This document shows positions 38,631 to 51,520 of a stretch of 64,000 nucleotides of DNA, in pieces. Source of the DNA: Rhytidiadelphus loreus (taxonomy: Eukaryota > Streptophyta > Bryopsida > Hypnales > Hylocomiaceae); contig OX344763.1 of NCBI GenBank assembly GCA_947034895.1, positions 31,247,025 to 31,311,024 on the forward strand, in the 5' to 3' direction. The notes under the pieces were generated by a model, which was not told where the DNA came from, ran no database searches, and was given only the letters and a program-made list of their open reading frames with translations. Both the position numbers and the translations under genes were made by a program. The stretch's first letter is position 1. Each line of letters starts with the position of its first letter.

Positions 38631-40560
38631 TGTTTCTAACTCTACCCTTAAGTCAGAAAGTTGCACACAGGTTCTAGCGGCATAAGTTAATGGTTCAAAT
38701 GGGTGAATTGTAAACTTAGTGTTCTTTGGCCTTCCAAGCAATCGACACTTTGTTTGTAATGGTGATAATCTACTTTTAACTGCTTCAAAACAATCTAAAT
38801 ATTATAAGGTTCAAGACCTTGATGAGTAAGTAAGACCTAATCTAATAAAAATCTATCTAGGTTGAAGTGAAAAATGCACTTTGCCCTTCTCAGAATGGTA
38901 AAGCAAGTTGAATTCTGATGTTCTTACTAAAAGATATTGATGGATGAAATTTGTCTCTAATTCTATCCTAAAAACTTCACCCATTGACTAAAAATAGTAA
39001 ATGAATTCTAAATAATTCTAAATAATTCTAAATTTCAGGGTTAATTTACTAATTAATTTAACTAATAGATCTTTGAGAGTAAACCTAGTTTTGACCTAGT
39101 TTTAGACTTTTCATCCAAATTTGGATCAAACTTCATCCACACTTAACTTTTTTAAAATCAAAGTAATCTTAAAGTAAAAGTTGGTTTTGGAATCTCTAAA
39201 AGATTCCCTAAACGATTCTAGTCTCAAAAGATTTCTTAGTTATTTTAAAAAAATATTCCTAATTCTTCTTTTATTAATCCTATTCTTAAGTTATAATTCT
39301 AAAATTAGTAGTTTTGGGGTTGTTTATTATTTTTATGAAGAAAGTGATGAATTACTTTTCTACCAAGATAAAAAGTAAGAATTTAGAATGTCTAGGTGAA
39401 AATTTATGAATGGATGAAAATTCCCCTTAGTTGGATGGAATTCGTTCCTTCAATAATTTTAAAGAGAATAAGGGGATTAATTAGGTTTTAACTTTTCCCA
39501 AATATTCTATTGTTCCCTAGATTCCTAAATTAAGTAGATTCCTTTTGAGAGTCTATTAATTCAAAATTCCTCCATTTATTACTTTCACAATTTTAATTAG
39601 GGTTTTAAGAATTTTAGTGATGTTCAAACTTTTCAGTAGCGAATGGAATTCTAAATGTTAATTGTAAGCGAAATTAAAGAAAAACAAGGTTAGAAATCAT
39701 ACCTTAGTATCAAAGATGTCGGTGGTTCCGTCGTCGCAAAATACCATCATAATTGTCTCCCCAAAGTCTTCCATTGTCTTTCATGAATTTGCAAAGTTCT
39801 AGTGAAATTTTGATTAATGGTTGTTGAATTGTCGTTCTAAAACCTATCTAAAAAGTCCAATTTTGTTAGTTTGAAAATGATAATTTTGTTTTTAAAGTTT
39901 TTCTTGTAGTTTAATTAATTCATTTAAATTCTCTAATTCTAATGAATAGTGATTATTCTTTTGCCAATTGTTTAATAGTTTTTAGTTTAATATTCCAAAG
40001 ATATTAGTTGTTTTTGTTTTGATCTATTTGGCTTATTAGCCTATTAAAACAAAACTCTAAACAACAATTTTGGTCAACTAATATGTTTGGTATCCTAATT
40101 AATAACTACCAAACAACTAAGTGAATAGTAACTGGAATAAAATCTAACAACAAAGCCAATATTGAATAGTAGGATTCTTTTTAAATGTATTTTTTAATCT
40201 AACATTCTTCACGTGTCAGAAATTCCCTTCTACAACATTCTTTGTTAAATTCATCTTTTCCTAATTCATTCTATTGTTGTTCCAATGTTGGCTATGGCGA
40301 GAGTGATGAGTTAGTGTTTCCCGAGGGAATGAGAGAATTTTTTCTAAGAGTGTTGGAGAGAATGTTAGTATTTGTTAAATCAAGCATGCTTAAGTTTGAA
40401 ACTGATACACTTACTGAGATTATGAATTTGCAATTTTCGATTTAGAGTCAATCTCTGGAGCTCAGCTTGTAATGAGCCTGGATTGCTCGTCCTCTCTACG
40501 TAGTATCAGTTGCTGGCTGGTCCCCGTCATTCCACAGGGTGCCACATGGCGGGCTGCAAC
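38631..40560. other. AT-rich intergenic DNA
   Basis: AATAATTCTAA triplication occurs at about 39005-39032. No gene, RNA or repeat end is recognised. Confidence 0.45.
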
Positions 40561-40730
40561 AGGTTGGTTCCCTTCCCCTGATCCCGTGGTCAGGTCGTTC
40601 CCGTGGTTCGGTTGTTCCCTAGCGTTTCGTTAGTTAGGTTGTTTCCCGTGTTCCCGTGGTTCGGTCGTTTCCCAGCGTTCTGTGGTTCGATTGTTCCCCA
40701 ACTTCCGATGGTCAGGTCGTCCCCCAACTT
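40561..40730. repeat. Degenerate minisatellite, CCCGTGGTTCGGTCGTT units
   Basis: At least six variants of TTCCCGTGGTTCGGTTGTTC follow one another with irregular 25-45 bp spacing, in GC-rich contrast to the surroundings. A frame through it reads as repeated VRLFP-like peptides, which reflects the repeat rather than a gene. Confidence 0.7.
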
Positions 40731-41120
40731 CAGTCACAACCGGCTGTCCTTGCCTTGGCCACCTGAACTTGTACTAACAGTCTGAAATTTTGGAAAATAA
40801 AAATAATCTTGATAGACCAAAATTTCCAATGATTTTGGAAATACTCCAACTTAATAAAAGATTAGGTACCCTTAATTAACAATTGATAGAGAATTAATTT
40901 GATGAATTTGATGGAAACCATAAAAAAATAAAAGTAAACAACCACTTTTAACGAGATTACAAATAAGAAACAAAACAATTTAAATGAAACGAACAACCAA
41001 TAGCAAGATTGGGGATCAAATACCTTCACCACGTGTACAACATGGAAAGGAGAAAAATCAACAAAGTTTGGCACTTAAATAAGCTTCCAAAGAATCTTAT
41101 TTTGTTGATTTTTAGTTGGT

Positions 41121-41310
41121 AAGTCAAAGCTTCGCCGTGGAGGACAAACCAGAAATTAGTGTTTTTCACAAAGGTAAATTTAAACCCTAGAAGGTCAAAG
41201 CTCTGCCGTGCGGGAACAACCCCAAGAAATAACAGACAAATTAAAGTTCAAGTACCCGTTTCCAGGTTTCAAAGTCAAAGCTCCGCTATGCGGGAGCAAC
41301 TCCAGGAATA
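41121..41310. repeat. Three ~75-bp units containing AAGTCAAAGCTCCGCCGTG
   Basis: The motif GTCAAAGCTCTGCCGTGCGG recurs at about 41121, 41191 and 41271, each time followed by a GGAACAAC-type block and AGAAATAAC. Confidence 0.75.
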
Positions 41311-41583
41311 ACTGGTATCCAAGGACCCAAACTAGTATTTTGAAAACTTAATTGTTAAAGGAGGTACACATGATAGTGTTTAACCGAACATTAGCAATTA
41401 ATCAAACCAAACACCCGTTATACAACGACTTTTGGCACGTGGTGATGCTCAAAACCTTTTGGCAAGGTCTAGCCTTGCCGCTTTAAAGTTTTAAGTTCAC
41501 AAATTGTTCTCAATTCGTACAAATAGTTGGTTAGTATCCAAAAGAACAATAAAATCAATTTAGAGTTTGGGAATTATTCCCAC

Positions 41584-41750
41584 AACTCTCAAAATAACAA
41601 AGTTTTGGGGCTTAAAGCCTCCAAATTCAAAAAAGAAGTTAGTTAACTCAAACAACAATGGAGTTAGGGGATTTCTTCCTCCTAAACTCTTCAAAAGCAA
41701 AGTTTTGGGGCTTAAAGCCTCCAAATTCAAACAAGAAAAAAAAAAACTTT
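41584..41750. repeat. 100-bp tandem duplication
   Basis: AAAGTTTTGGGGCTTAAAGC followed by CTCCAAATTCAAA occurs at 41599 and again exactly 100 bp later, each preceded by CTCT(T)CAAAA. Confidence 0.85.
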
Positions 41751-44061
41751 GAAGAGGCCCTGCGGACCTTCAAAGTACAAGACAATAGAAAGAAATAGAA
41801 GAAAAGAGCCAAAATTTGGCTTAAAAAGTGCTCCAACAAGTGTTGGTAGCATGACAAGAGCAACAACAAAAATGAAACAAGAGAATGAAGGCCACGAACA
41901 ACCTCGAGGAAGGGCCTTATATACTTGCTCTCGACCCCCTCGGTAAGTTGTTCGTAATTATTTTCTTACTTTCAATCTAGATATTTTGCTAAACTAACCT
42001 AACGCGTTTTCTGAATAATCTTTGTTTAATGAGAAGGAAGGTCCTCAACCAAGTTCCTTCTAGGCCCTAAATGGCCTAAGAATCTTTTCCCAAATCAAAT
42101 ATTAGATTTTTCCCAAAGATATTTTGAAAACCTACCTAATTAACCGAGATATTTTGCAATTTAATCTAAAGTTAGTTCTAAATTGTCTTTCTTTAGTCCA
42201 AAAGATGGCTTCTTATGCAAGACAAGTATCTTGGGCAAATTCAATCTTCGATTTTGCAAAAGATATTTGCAAAATCAACCTAGATTATTCCAAAATTACC
42301 TTTTAAAAGTCGAACTAAGGGCTGACCCTCTCTATCTTTTGAGGAACAACTTGAAACTAAAAACAAATTGCGCCATCGTGTTCAAAAGACCCCAATTAGC
42401 CTAAAGGACCCTTTACCCCTACCTCTCCAATCGTTTTAAAGTGCAAATTTGAGTCACGGTAACTCAGAACAAAAGTAAAAATCTAACTTCTGAAGTTTGC
42501 GTTTTTTGATGAAACTATTGATCTTGGGTGGCTCAGAATATTTGTGGGAGTAAGAATTGATCCTTGAATCACTCCATTCGGACACCGCTAGCTCCTGGTA
42601 CGCTGGTCAACCTGCCGCCAAGTTGTAAATTCTTGTAAAATTCGTTGTCAGTCCTAATTTTGGTACTTGGGAATGTCGGAATGTCGGAATGTCTTCAAAC
42701 TTGATAGGGCTCTTTATTGGCACACAAAACACTATCCTAATTTTTAGTGAGATTTTACCGCACCATTGATAATTTCTAGGAATTTATGAATGCAATTTTA
42801 AGCGGTTGACTTCCCATGGAGTTATCGTGGAGTTTTGTAAAATCCCGAAACTTTTAGGCAATCTTTTAAAAGATGTCCAATAACAAATCTCCAATAAGGA
42901 TGCTATTTTTAGCAATTCCTTGATAACTTCTACCCGGGGAGAAAATTATTCTTGATACCGGGGGAATCTTGGATGATCGGGCTTCTATTTGACCTCTTGG
43001 CATGCTTTGACCTAAAAAAGCACCTCTTTGTATGTTCCAATCATCATTTCCTCCATCTTGGTCTGTGAATAAATATATTTCTCAAAATTACCTGCAAACA
43101 ACAAATCTAACTCTTTCGAATTGGATTTGGACTGACTCTGACTAAACTCTAACTTTTAACCAGTTTGTTACATATATACTTATAGCTGTTGTATCACATG
43201 AACAAGACACTAGGACTGGCTAACTCTCAAATCCTTACTTCACTTGGAATTACTGACTTAACTACCTAATTATACTAATAAGACCTAAAATTACTGAAAA
43301 TGTAAAGTTTTACATGATTCCCACACTTAAGGCCATTACACACCACTTTAACCCTATTTTTATGTATTTTTTTCATATTTTTCACCTAAAAACTAACTAA
43401 AAATCGCGAAAAATAAGTTCGGAGTTCCAAGTGCCAACTTGAGGGCTCACATATGGCGTCCATCTGTGGTACAATTGAAAATTGTGAGAACCCAATCTCA
43501 TGCTAACGCAATATTCATTGGCACGCGGTCAATCTCTTTGATGATTCTTGATTATATCAAAGATCTAATCAAGTTGCTACCAACATGTGAATGTATGTAA
43601 CCTCCAAATTGTACTAGATTCTGAATGACGCACCCTTATAAGGTTCCAGACTTGGGATAAGACATAGACTACCAATAATGAATTACCAATTAACAAGCAT
43701 AGATGTAATTGGTCCTAACCTAAATTCATGTTGGACTTTTGAGAACATGTAGAACAAGATGAAAATGTGAAGTTTCACATTCCTAGAATCCCCACATCAT
43801 TACTGATGTGGTTGCATTGTAAAATAACTTTATTAAAAAGTCACAAATGCATGGTATATGGGTTTAAGACAAGTCTAAGGACCCATTTTCCTATCAGGAC
43901 TTTTGATGTAAATCTAAAAGATCTAACACCAGACTCTATGACTCTAAGCATGGTTCATTAATTTATCTTGATAATTTTCTTATTATGATCCGCCTCAATC
44001 AGAGTTGATTTAAATATAAAGAAGAGAAAGAAGAGAAAAGAAAAAGAAAAAGAAAAGACAA
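41751..44061. other. Intergenic DNA, no gene recognised
   Basis: This is mixed AT-rich sequence. A duplicated GGAATGTCGGAATGTC lies at about 42671. The segment may belong to an old retroelement, but no protein or LTR boundary can be shown. Confidence 0.35.
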
Positions 44062-44135
44062 GTGGTTAGAAGGCTTCAATGCTTCGGATTCATTTTTGAA
44101 AAATGTCTCCAGCCGCCTTCAGTTTCACTGACTTC

Positions 44136-44962
44136 TCATCTTGTCACTAGCTCAGGGGTAGGCGGCGCCCCGGCAACGGTCCAAAGTTTGAACCCTCGTC
44201 GCTGGTTTGTTATTCTAAAGACTGATGCCCTGCCATGGCTATCAGCCCCGACGGCTTGGAGACGATTGTCTTCTACCGGGGCGGTATAAATACCTTTGCC
44301 GCCTATCGACTGAATTTTATAAAGTAAATAAACCACGGCTAACCTATTCCGAAAAAAGATGTGAGCTGCCCCATCACTTCTAAGATAAAAATAGGCCACC
44401 GTTCTCAAGGTAGAATGCGAAGAGGGCCACGAACTGTAAGTACTTGTTCGCCTTCCACCGACTCTCGAGTGATGTTGATAATTTTTGCAAGATTTGCAAA
44501 CTGGCCTTTGAGCATGACATCATTGCCAGACTGCAAAATCTCCATATTTTCGAGGGAGATTAATCGTGATCTAGCCCTGGGTGGCTAGGACTCTTGGTTC
44601 TCTTGAGTTGGGGGAATTCTCTCCAACGGTATTCTGCAGTCGGGTTGTGATTCCTCGTCTCGCGGTTGTCTTCGAGTATTTGGTAACTGAGATAACTGCA
44701 TCGGTTCTTCATTGTTGAGTCTTGGATGGGCTCTCACACTTACTCCTCCACAGACTCATTCCCTGGGCTCGTAACTAAGTTTGGATCCAAGAAGAGCTCT
44801 CGCGCTCGCTCTTCTAAAGATTCCGTCATGAGTGTCTGGTGATGATAGTATTGGAAATTGAAAAGGTAGTGGTGAATCTAAATCTTCTAAATTGGCGGTT
44901 GTAAATGGTAACTGATCTTGGGGCATCAATTGGCCCATAATTCTAATCCTCGGGGGGATCAC
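44136..44962 (-). pseudogene. Decayed coding-like segment of unknown family
   Basis: Reading the minus strand, several long frames succeed one another with few stops in GC-richer sequence. From 44962 comes IPPRIRIMGQLMPQDQ..., then a Pro/Arg/Gln-rich part. At about 44580-44420 is a stretch containing SLENMEILQSGNDVMLKGQF and ESVEGEQVLTVRG. A further 90-codon frame lies at 44408-44136. Frame changes and stops separate them. The style recalls a retroelement gag or a captured gene, but no diagnostic motif is visible. Confidence 0.3.
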
Positions 44963-45278
44963 TCTTTATAATTTAAGGTATACACCTAAGTTAAGAGGGT
45001 ATTTTATGTGGGGCTATTTACCTTAATTATTGCATTTAAAATGACTGTATTTTTACATAAAAAGCTAAAAAGGGCATATTTTCAATACCCTATAGTTTTT
45101 ATAAATTCATCCATGCAAGTTTTTAAATGGGTGTATTTTACATATAAAATTTAAGTATCCAATTTTCTCCCACCCACCTTTCTTTACAAATTTTCTCTTT
45201 CATCTACTGCATCTATGTATAGGGTAGACATTGTGAAATCAACAATAATCAATTGAATTCAAGTGGCAATTTTTAACC

Positions 45279-45579
45279 CATTACATGTGATTTGGCTCTC
45301 GGGGAGGGCTGCGAGTTCCCAACTCGACCCCCCCCCCCCCGAGAACCGCCGATATCCGCTGTTCCCGGCCTGTGCTGACCTGGCCGGGAACAGATTTTTC
45401 GGAAAAAAATAAAATAAATTTAACTTTGTTTCTCAGTTTAAGGACTTAAAATTTATTTATTTATTTATTTATTTTTCAAAAAAAAAGAAATTTGACAGCG
45501 GCGTTCTTTTACTGCCGGGGGAACAACGCCAAGAACGGCCCTGAAATGGCCCTTAAAATCTTGAAATCTCTTCTAATGC
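45279..45579. mobile_element. MITE with CATTAGATGGGATT ends, copy 3
   Basis: The right end TTCTAATGC and the GC-rich block GACAGCGGCGTTCTTTTAC, then TGCCGGGGGAACAACGCC match copy 1. The left end (CATTACATGTGATTT) is diverged. A C-homopolymer at about 45329-45342 and a (TTTA)n stretch lie inside. Confidence 0.65.
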
Positions 45580-45599
45580 ATAAAGGCCAATTGTCCATT

Positions 45600-46473
45600 G
45601 AATGAACAATTGAAACTTTGGGTAGGTCCCTATGAAGTCAATTTTGGTCAAATGTTCATAACATTTTGACACAAGATGTGAACATGTATCCTCTTAGTGG
45701 AAATATAATTTTTATCTGCCCTAAATTTTTTTAGTAGCCCTTGCAATTTGGCTTGCAATTTGGGCATCTTTGGAGCATCTTTTGCAAAAAATCTCATCAA
45801 CTATTGAAATTTGGCATTTATGTTACTAATAAAATATTAAATATGACATACAATTATCAAAAACAATTTAGTTCTCATTCTCAAAGGAGTCAAACTTTAT
45901 TAGCTATGTTAGGGTGGCTTCAAGGAAAAAACCTTTTCTTCTAACCTCAAGCCCTATTATCTTGCAATATGTGAAGTCAAAGTTCTTGAATTTTTTTCCA
46001 AATATTCTAAATATTTGTCTCTAATTTTTAACCATTTGGATTCCAAATTAAAAAATATCTCATTGCACAAGAAATCATCAAAAAAAGACTAGTGTATTGC
46101 CAATGCATTTAACTTCTTTGCATTGCAAGTTGATTCAGATTTTTCATGAGTGAATCCAACATCATAAATTTATGAATAGTCAAAATTCTCATTTTTGTGT
46201 AGACCAAATATTTTACTCTAAAAGGGCTTGAAGTCTATTGATTCTAGTTCGCAAGAATGAAAACAAAGATTTTTTTCTCACTTCAAACATTATAATCTTT
46301 CAATCCACATGGTCAAATGGGCTGAAATTGTTTCTACACATTGTTATAACTACATAATACACTTTTATACAATTGGATTATTTTTAAATATTTTTTTATT
46401 TTAGACAATGCATCAAAGTTAGCAATTTTGGATTCTTCCACTTCCAAAACACCCTCTAGTCTTTAGGGGTTAA
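45600..46473 (+). repeat. Diverged repeats including a TTAACCCCTAAA-family right end
   Basis: The last 220 bp (from about 46250, ending GTCTTTAGGGGTTAA) match the right part of the 24374 element. The first part (TTTTGACACAAGATGTGAAC, then ATGTATCC) resembles 61900-61950. No gene is seen. Confidence 0.5.
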
Positions 46474-47085
46474 TAACATTGAACACTTTAGAATTCCTAA
46501 TGAAACTATCCCATGAAAATTTCATTCAATATGAGTGTGATTAACACATATGGCTTCAAAGATTAGAGTTAAATGAACTATAAATTCTATTTTCATATTG
46601 TACAATTTTCAGTTTGTTGAACCCACTAAGGTAAACCTTCCTATTCATACAATGTGACAATTTTTTCACTTTTAGTTGATGTCTTATATTTACATTTAGT
46701 TTGTTTTTATATATACACTACAAGTACCATGGCACAATCTTAGTCGACCGCCCTTCATCGTAGATTTTCTTGAATATGTTCATTTTATCATCCATATGAA
46801 ATTATCTGTCCACATCTATACTCATCATATTATGAAAAATTTGCATGGCTTCTATTTGTCAAGGCTAACTTATTAATAAAAATTCCTATTATATGATGTT
46901 TTTACATATCCTAATTTATATATATTAGAGTATGTAGCATTTCATGAACCCTATAGTAGCTCTACAAATTATATAAAATTTGCACCCTTTGAATTAAATG
47001 AACCCTATCTTTTAACTCACGTAGTTTTCTAAAAACCGTGAGTGTTCCCCCCAGGTTCTAATCTAAACTACTCCTACTGATTGAT
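46474..47085. other. AT-rich intergenic DNA
   Basis: No gene or defined repeat is recognised. Confidence 0.45.
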
Positions 47086-47142
47086 GAATGATGATAATGA
47101 TGATAATTGATGATGATAATGATGATAATTGATGATGATAAA
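47086..47142. repeat. Compound GATGATAAT/TGATGATAATTGA microsatellite
   Basis: Repeated GATGATAATGATGATAATT units. Confidence 0.9.
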
Positions 47143-47193
47143 AAAATTCTAAACTAGATTAATGATAAAAATGCCTGCTTGTACGAACATAGA

Positions 47194-47455
47194 CTAAGGC
47201 TTGGACCTGTCTTCACTAGTATGCATAGGAGGCGTGAGTCCCTCACCTGTTTGCACGAATGCTGACACTAAGGATTGAACTCTTAACCTGTTTACACTAG
47301 CGTTGACTCAGAACAATGACCTGTCTATGCAAACACAAGCTGAGGCTTTGACTTGTCTGCACTAGTGTATATAGGAGGCGTGAGTTTCTCACCTGTTTGC
47401 ACGAATGCTGACACTAAGGATTGAACTCTTAACCTATCCACACTAATGCTGAGAC
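47194..47455. repeat. 146-bp tandem duplication
   Basis: The unit starting CTAAGGCTTGGACCTGTC (47194) is repeated from 47340 (CTGAGGCTTTGACTTGTC). AGGAGGCGTGAG lies at 47227 and 47373, and CACCTGTTTGCACGAATGCT is shared. A further local duplication of GGTTCACG(T/C)CATGAAAT lies at about 47555 and 47685. Confidence 0.8.
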
Positions 47456-47790
47456 TTAGGTCAATAATAAGCTGATGAAATCTTGTCTATGCAAGGCATC
47501 AGACTTGAAAGATATGACTTGGTTTCAACCGGGTTCACGACTAGATTCAACCGGGTTCACGTCATGAAATGAAATGAAAAATGAAAATAATAAACTAATC
47601 TAAATGTTCGGCTTGGATTCAATGTGGCTCTGATTTTCGGCTTCTTGGATTCACCAGGGCTCTAATCTTCGGCTCTCCGGTTCACGCCATGAAATAAAAA
47701 ACAAAAATGAAAATAAAACCTAATCTAAAAATTTAAGTAACCAAAAAAGAGAGAGAAGCTCAAGATTGGAAATCTTGAGCCAAGTGACAG

Positions 47791-49290
47791 GGTTGCTATT
47801 CTGTGAGCGTGTGAGCATGAGCCTATGAGCATATAATTTTTTAGAGATTTCTTTTCAAAATTTTGGTCAAATTTTATTATTTTTGGTACTTATTATTACA
47901 GATTTATTTTTGTGGACCTATTACCGTGGTCCCTTGAACAACTTTGATTTGTTACTTATTGGACTTTGTTAGATTTTAAGAAAAAAAAATTGATAATTAA
48001 ATAGGATTTGCTTGAAATCGGTTAAAGATGTTCTATTAAGATTTTGATTTTATAACCACTCCCCTCTTGTTGTTGGGTACCTCTTGGTGACGAGAGGAAC
48101 CCCCTAGAGGCTGAAAAAAATGAAAATGAAAAAAAATGAAAAAAAAAAGTTTTTTTTTTTTTTTTTTGTTCCCGCGGTTAGGGGTACCTCTCAGCGCCGA
48201 GAGGTAACCCAACAACAAGAGGAGAGTGGTTATAATCTCAATGGAGCAACCTCAGTCGATTTCAAACAAATCGTAATTAATAACCATTTTTTTTCTTCTT
48301 AAAACCTAGCAAAGTTCAATAAGTAGCACATCAACTTGAAGATCAGTGCTTGATCCTCCTCTTGGCGCCGAGAGGTATCAAGCAACAAGAGGGGAGTGAT
48401 TAACCAAATGACTATTTGATCAAAGATGGAAGAGTTGGATCTCTAGAAGGTTCTACAAGAGAACAATGGTCAACTAATCAACAATTTGGTGTAACTAAGC
48501 TCACTCTTTACAAAATAATCCCTATCAACCAAATATTGTCTTCCAAAATCATAATAAGTCTAATTACCAGTACATCGAGGCAGAAGTACAGGTACCTTCC
48601 GTCAGCTTTGAGAGGACCCACACTACTACAAGATAGTGATCAACAAAAATGAAATTTGGTGTAGCCAAGCTTTTTTCAAATATATTGAATTCCTATTAAC
48701 AATATTTTTTTTCTAAAATCTAAACAAGTTTATTGACTTGTAAATCCACAAAGAAGTGTTGGTACCTTTTCATTGACCATTCATGAGAAGATCTATGATG
48801 CTACAAGACAATAATCAACCAAAATAAAATTTACTATGACAAAGATCATTAGATATAAAAATAATTCCTATTAACAATTAAAAAAAAATCTAAACAAGTC
48901 CAACGATGGGCATCAAGAGAATATTATTGATACCTTCCTATCAACCCCGTAAAGACCCACATTGCTATAGAACAATGATCAATCAATATTCTATACAAAT
49001 TTATTTTCATCTCCATCCATCTTTCATATCAATTAAGTTCATCATTTTTATAATGTATACTTCTAATATTTTAGACAACATTGAAAATTATAATTTTCAT
49101 CTAAATTCTACATAACCACGGTAATAGGTCCATGGTAATAGGTGCAAAATTTTACTAGAAATAGTAAAATTTGACTAAATTTTCTAAATGGAATCTATTT
49201 TTAGAAATATTATTAAGTTTTTTAGTGCTTTTACAAATTTCTGAACTCAATGCTCACATAATCCCTACTCACCACTCACAGAATAGCACC
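47791..49290. mobile_element. 1.5-kb TIR element carrying a ~170-bp tandem array
   Basis: The left end GGTTGCTATTCTGTGAGC and the right end (inverse complement GGTGCTATTCTGTGAGT) are terminal inverted repeats. Subterminal segments with CCTATTACCGTGG are also inverted (about 47921 left, 49115 right). The flanks GTGACAG and CTGACCG agree at 5 of 7 positions and could be a decayed target duplication. The interior holds a tandem array (separate entry) and no ORF. Two smaller relatives lie at 13708-14154 and 11833-12051. Confidence 0.6.
48051..49010. repeat. Degenerate ~168-170-bp tandem array with a palindromic first block
   Basis: GGTACC(T/A)C(T/C)-type unit starts occur at about 48183, 48350, 48591, 48761 and 48929. 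Each is followed by a GAGAGGTA..ACAAGAGG-like block, a TGATCAACCAAAAT-like block and TCTAAACAAGTCC. The first unit is flanked by an inverted block (TATAACCACTCCCCTCTTG at 48051 and its complement ending at 48233). This block has a (T)n/(A)n centre and TA-bounded ends, so it could itself be a small mariner-type MITE of about 183 bp. Confidence 0.6.
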
Positions 49291-49712
49291 GCTGACCGTT
49301 CACGCAAGTACTAGAGCTTAATTCTAACAAGGCTTGATTCTAACAAGCTACAACATGCTTACCAATGTTGACAGCTTCATCTTGTTGACAACTTCATCTT
49401 GACCCGTTGGTTGCTGAAAACAAATCAAGCATATACAAACCTTCTATATGCATTGTATTGGGATGATTTAGTTTTGTTGTCATGGGTGTTGGACATTATA
49501 CTTGTAGTCTACTACAGAGTCAAAGAGACTTCGAGCAATTGAAGGAGTTATAAGCAATTGTGGAACATTTTTTTCTCAAAGTAGTGTATGTTCCTTGTTT
49601 AGATACATAATTATACAGGGCTTTGGAATCATTGCCATTTTCAGCACTCAAAGATCCCTATTGGCCAATTCCAGATTTGCATATGTCTGAGGCTTTTCAA
49701 CTAAAGCTTGTA
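49291..49712. other. Intergenic DNA
   Basis: No gene is recognised. Confidence 0.4.
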
Positions 49713-50068
49713 AGGTAGTATGCTCTAAAAGCGACCATTTAAGGGCTGATCCACCTTTTTCATAGGCTTACGTGGACAGAAATATTTTTCGATCATTTTT
49801 TCCGAGAATGAAAAATGGACGTGGAACCTAACACAAGTGGTTTTGTATTTTTCCAAGCATTTTTGAATTACTCATAAATTTTCAAAGATTCAAGGCATAG
49901 GCACCTAGTTGTAACCATAGGTCTCCCAAAATTTGTTCACTTGCAACTTGTAAAGAGATGTGCAGAAATCAAGGGCAATGATTGGCTCTTGCAATAAAAA
50001 AATAATTTTTCCTCAATGCATTCAATTGCTAAAGTGGTCCACTTAAGGATCACCCCATTTTTGTTAAT
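49713..50068. repeat. Second copy of the AAGGTAGTATGCTC family, internally deleted
   Basis: It starts AAGGTAGTATGCTCTAAAAG and then matches 23381-23710 for about 330 bp (for example GATTGGCTCTTGCAATA and GGCATAGGCACCTA). The right terminus was not found. Confidence 0.6.
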
Positions 50069-50655
50069 GGACAACTTAATGGACACCAGATGGGATGAAA
50101 AATGGTTGATTAGGCAAGATTTTCTAAAGTTTGTTAGCAGAGGGAGTGGTTTTTTTGTTACCATATAACACATCAAGTGCTATATGTCAATTTCTAGTAC
50201 ATTCAATATAGACATCAAGGGCTGGCTTGGGTGACCTTGGATTAAGAGGTAATCCCGGACATGATTTGAATTACTATTGTTTTTAGAGGCAAAATATTGC
50301 TAGAGTTTGAGGTTGGTCATACATGGCTAGTATCCCACATCAAAGACGAAATTGCCATTCTACTACCATTTAAAAGCATTCAAAATTATTATTTCTTTGT
50401 TGTACAATGTCTTTTCTTTGGTGACTTGAAAGTTATAGACGTTACATTGGACATTATTATTGACATAAAAACACACGTTTTTATTGAGCATCCATAAAAA
50501 TGAATCACAAAAAATGATGAAAAAAATCCAAAACATGGGTTTCTTATAGCGCTAGTAGAGTGTGTTGAAGTGAGTTGTCCTCTATCACAATTTTGACACA
50601 AAGACTATTCACTTGCCAAAATGGATATGTGTAGGGGCAAAAACATCCACATTCT
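50069..50655. other. Intergenic DNA
   Basis: Short open frames (for example 50297-50497) have no recognised family. Confidence 0.4.
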
Positions 50656-51520
50656 TTAATCCCTTAAAAAAAATATTTTTGGATACATGTAATTGTAGGA
50701 TCTTGTAGTATGCTGACTTAAGATCACATGGAAAAATTTCAAAAATTCCCACCATGTGGATTGTAGGATATGAGCTTTGAATTCGTAGAAATCTTTTTTT
50801 TGGCCATATAAAAAACCAAGCAACTGCACTTCACAAGCTCACATTTGTATGAATTAATGTCCCCAATAGTGGTGCTTCTTTGGATTCATTCTTCAAGGCA
50901 AGTTAGCTACATGCTTGAAGAATTTCAGATCATTTGGAATTGTACAACATATAGGAAAAAAATAGTAAGTAGAAAGAAGTAGAGAGTGATTCAAAATACA
51001 AAATTGTTGAGAATTTAATAATGGAATTGAAAAATGCCAATCCCTATGGTTGAAATGTTGTAATGAACAATCTACATCTTATGATTTTATTTTATTTTAT
51101 TTTTCAAACTATTGAAAATTGAGTAAAATAAAGGACTTCAAAGTTTATTTTAGAATAGAGAATCTATAACTACCCACAAATTAAAATTCATCATAACTTT
51201 TGACTCATTGATCAAAATGGAATGATTCAAAGCTTTCCACATATATATAACTCTAAAAAACCAATTTCAAACTTTTATTTATAAAAAAAGTAATTTTTTT
51301 TTATCTACCTGGAGTGCCCATTTATGAAAAAAGTAATACATTAGGCGATAATTTTTTATTCATATTTCCAAATGTCATGAAATTTAGTGCATATGAAAGA
51401 TATTCCTTGTCTCCACCTTCTATTAAAATTTTAGCCTAAAATATATAAATCTCCAGTCACACATACTTGCCTAAAATTTCTATGTTGCCAAAAAATACAT
51501 GTTGATTCTTTAGGGGTTAA
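50656..51520 (-). mobile_element. TTAACCCCTAAA-family element, diverged inverted copy (865 bp)
   Basis: The left end TTAATCCCTTAAAAAAA and the right end GATTCTTTAGGGGTTAA bound blocks in the order of the 37109-38049 copy. Examples are TGTAGGATCTTGTAGTATG, TGGAAAAATTTCA, and TTGTAGGATATGAGCTTTGAA. Confidence 0.6.

Noticed and set aside
44136..44300. tRNA or plastid insertion (box-A-like TAGCTCAGGGGTAG, TTTGAACCC)
   Set aside because: No acceptor or anticodon stems could be paired and no neighbouring plastid gene was recognised.
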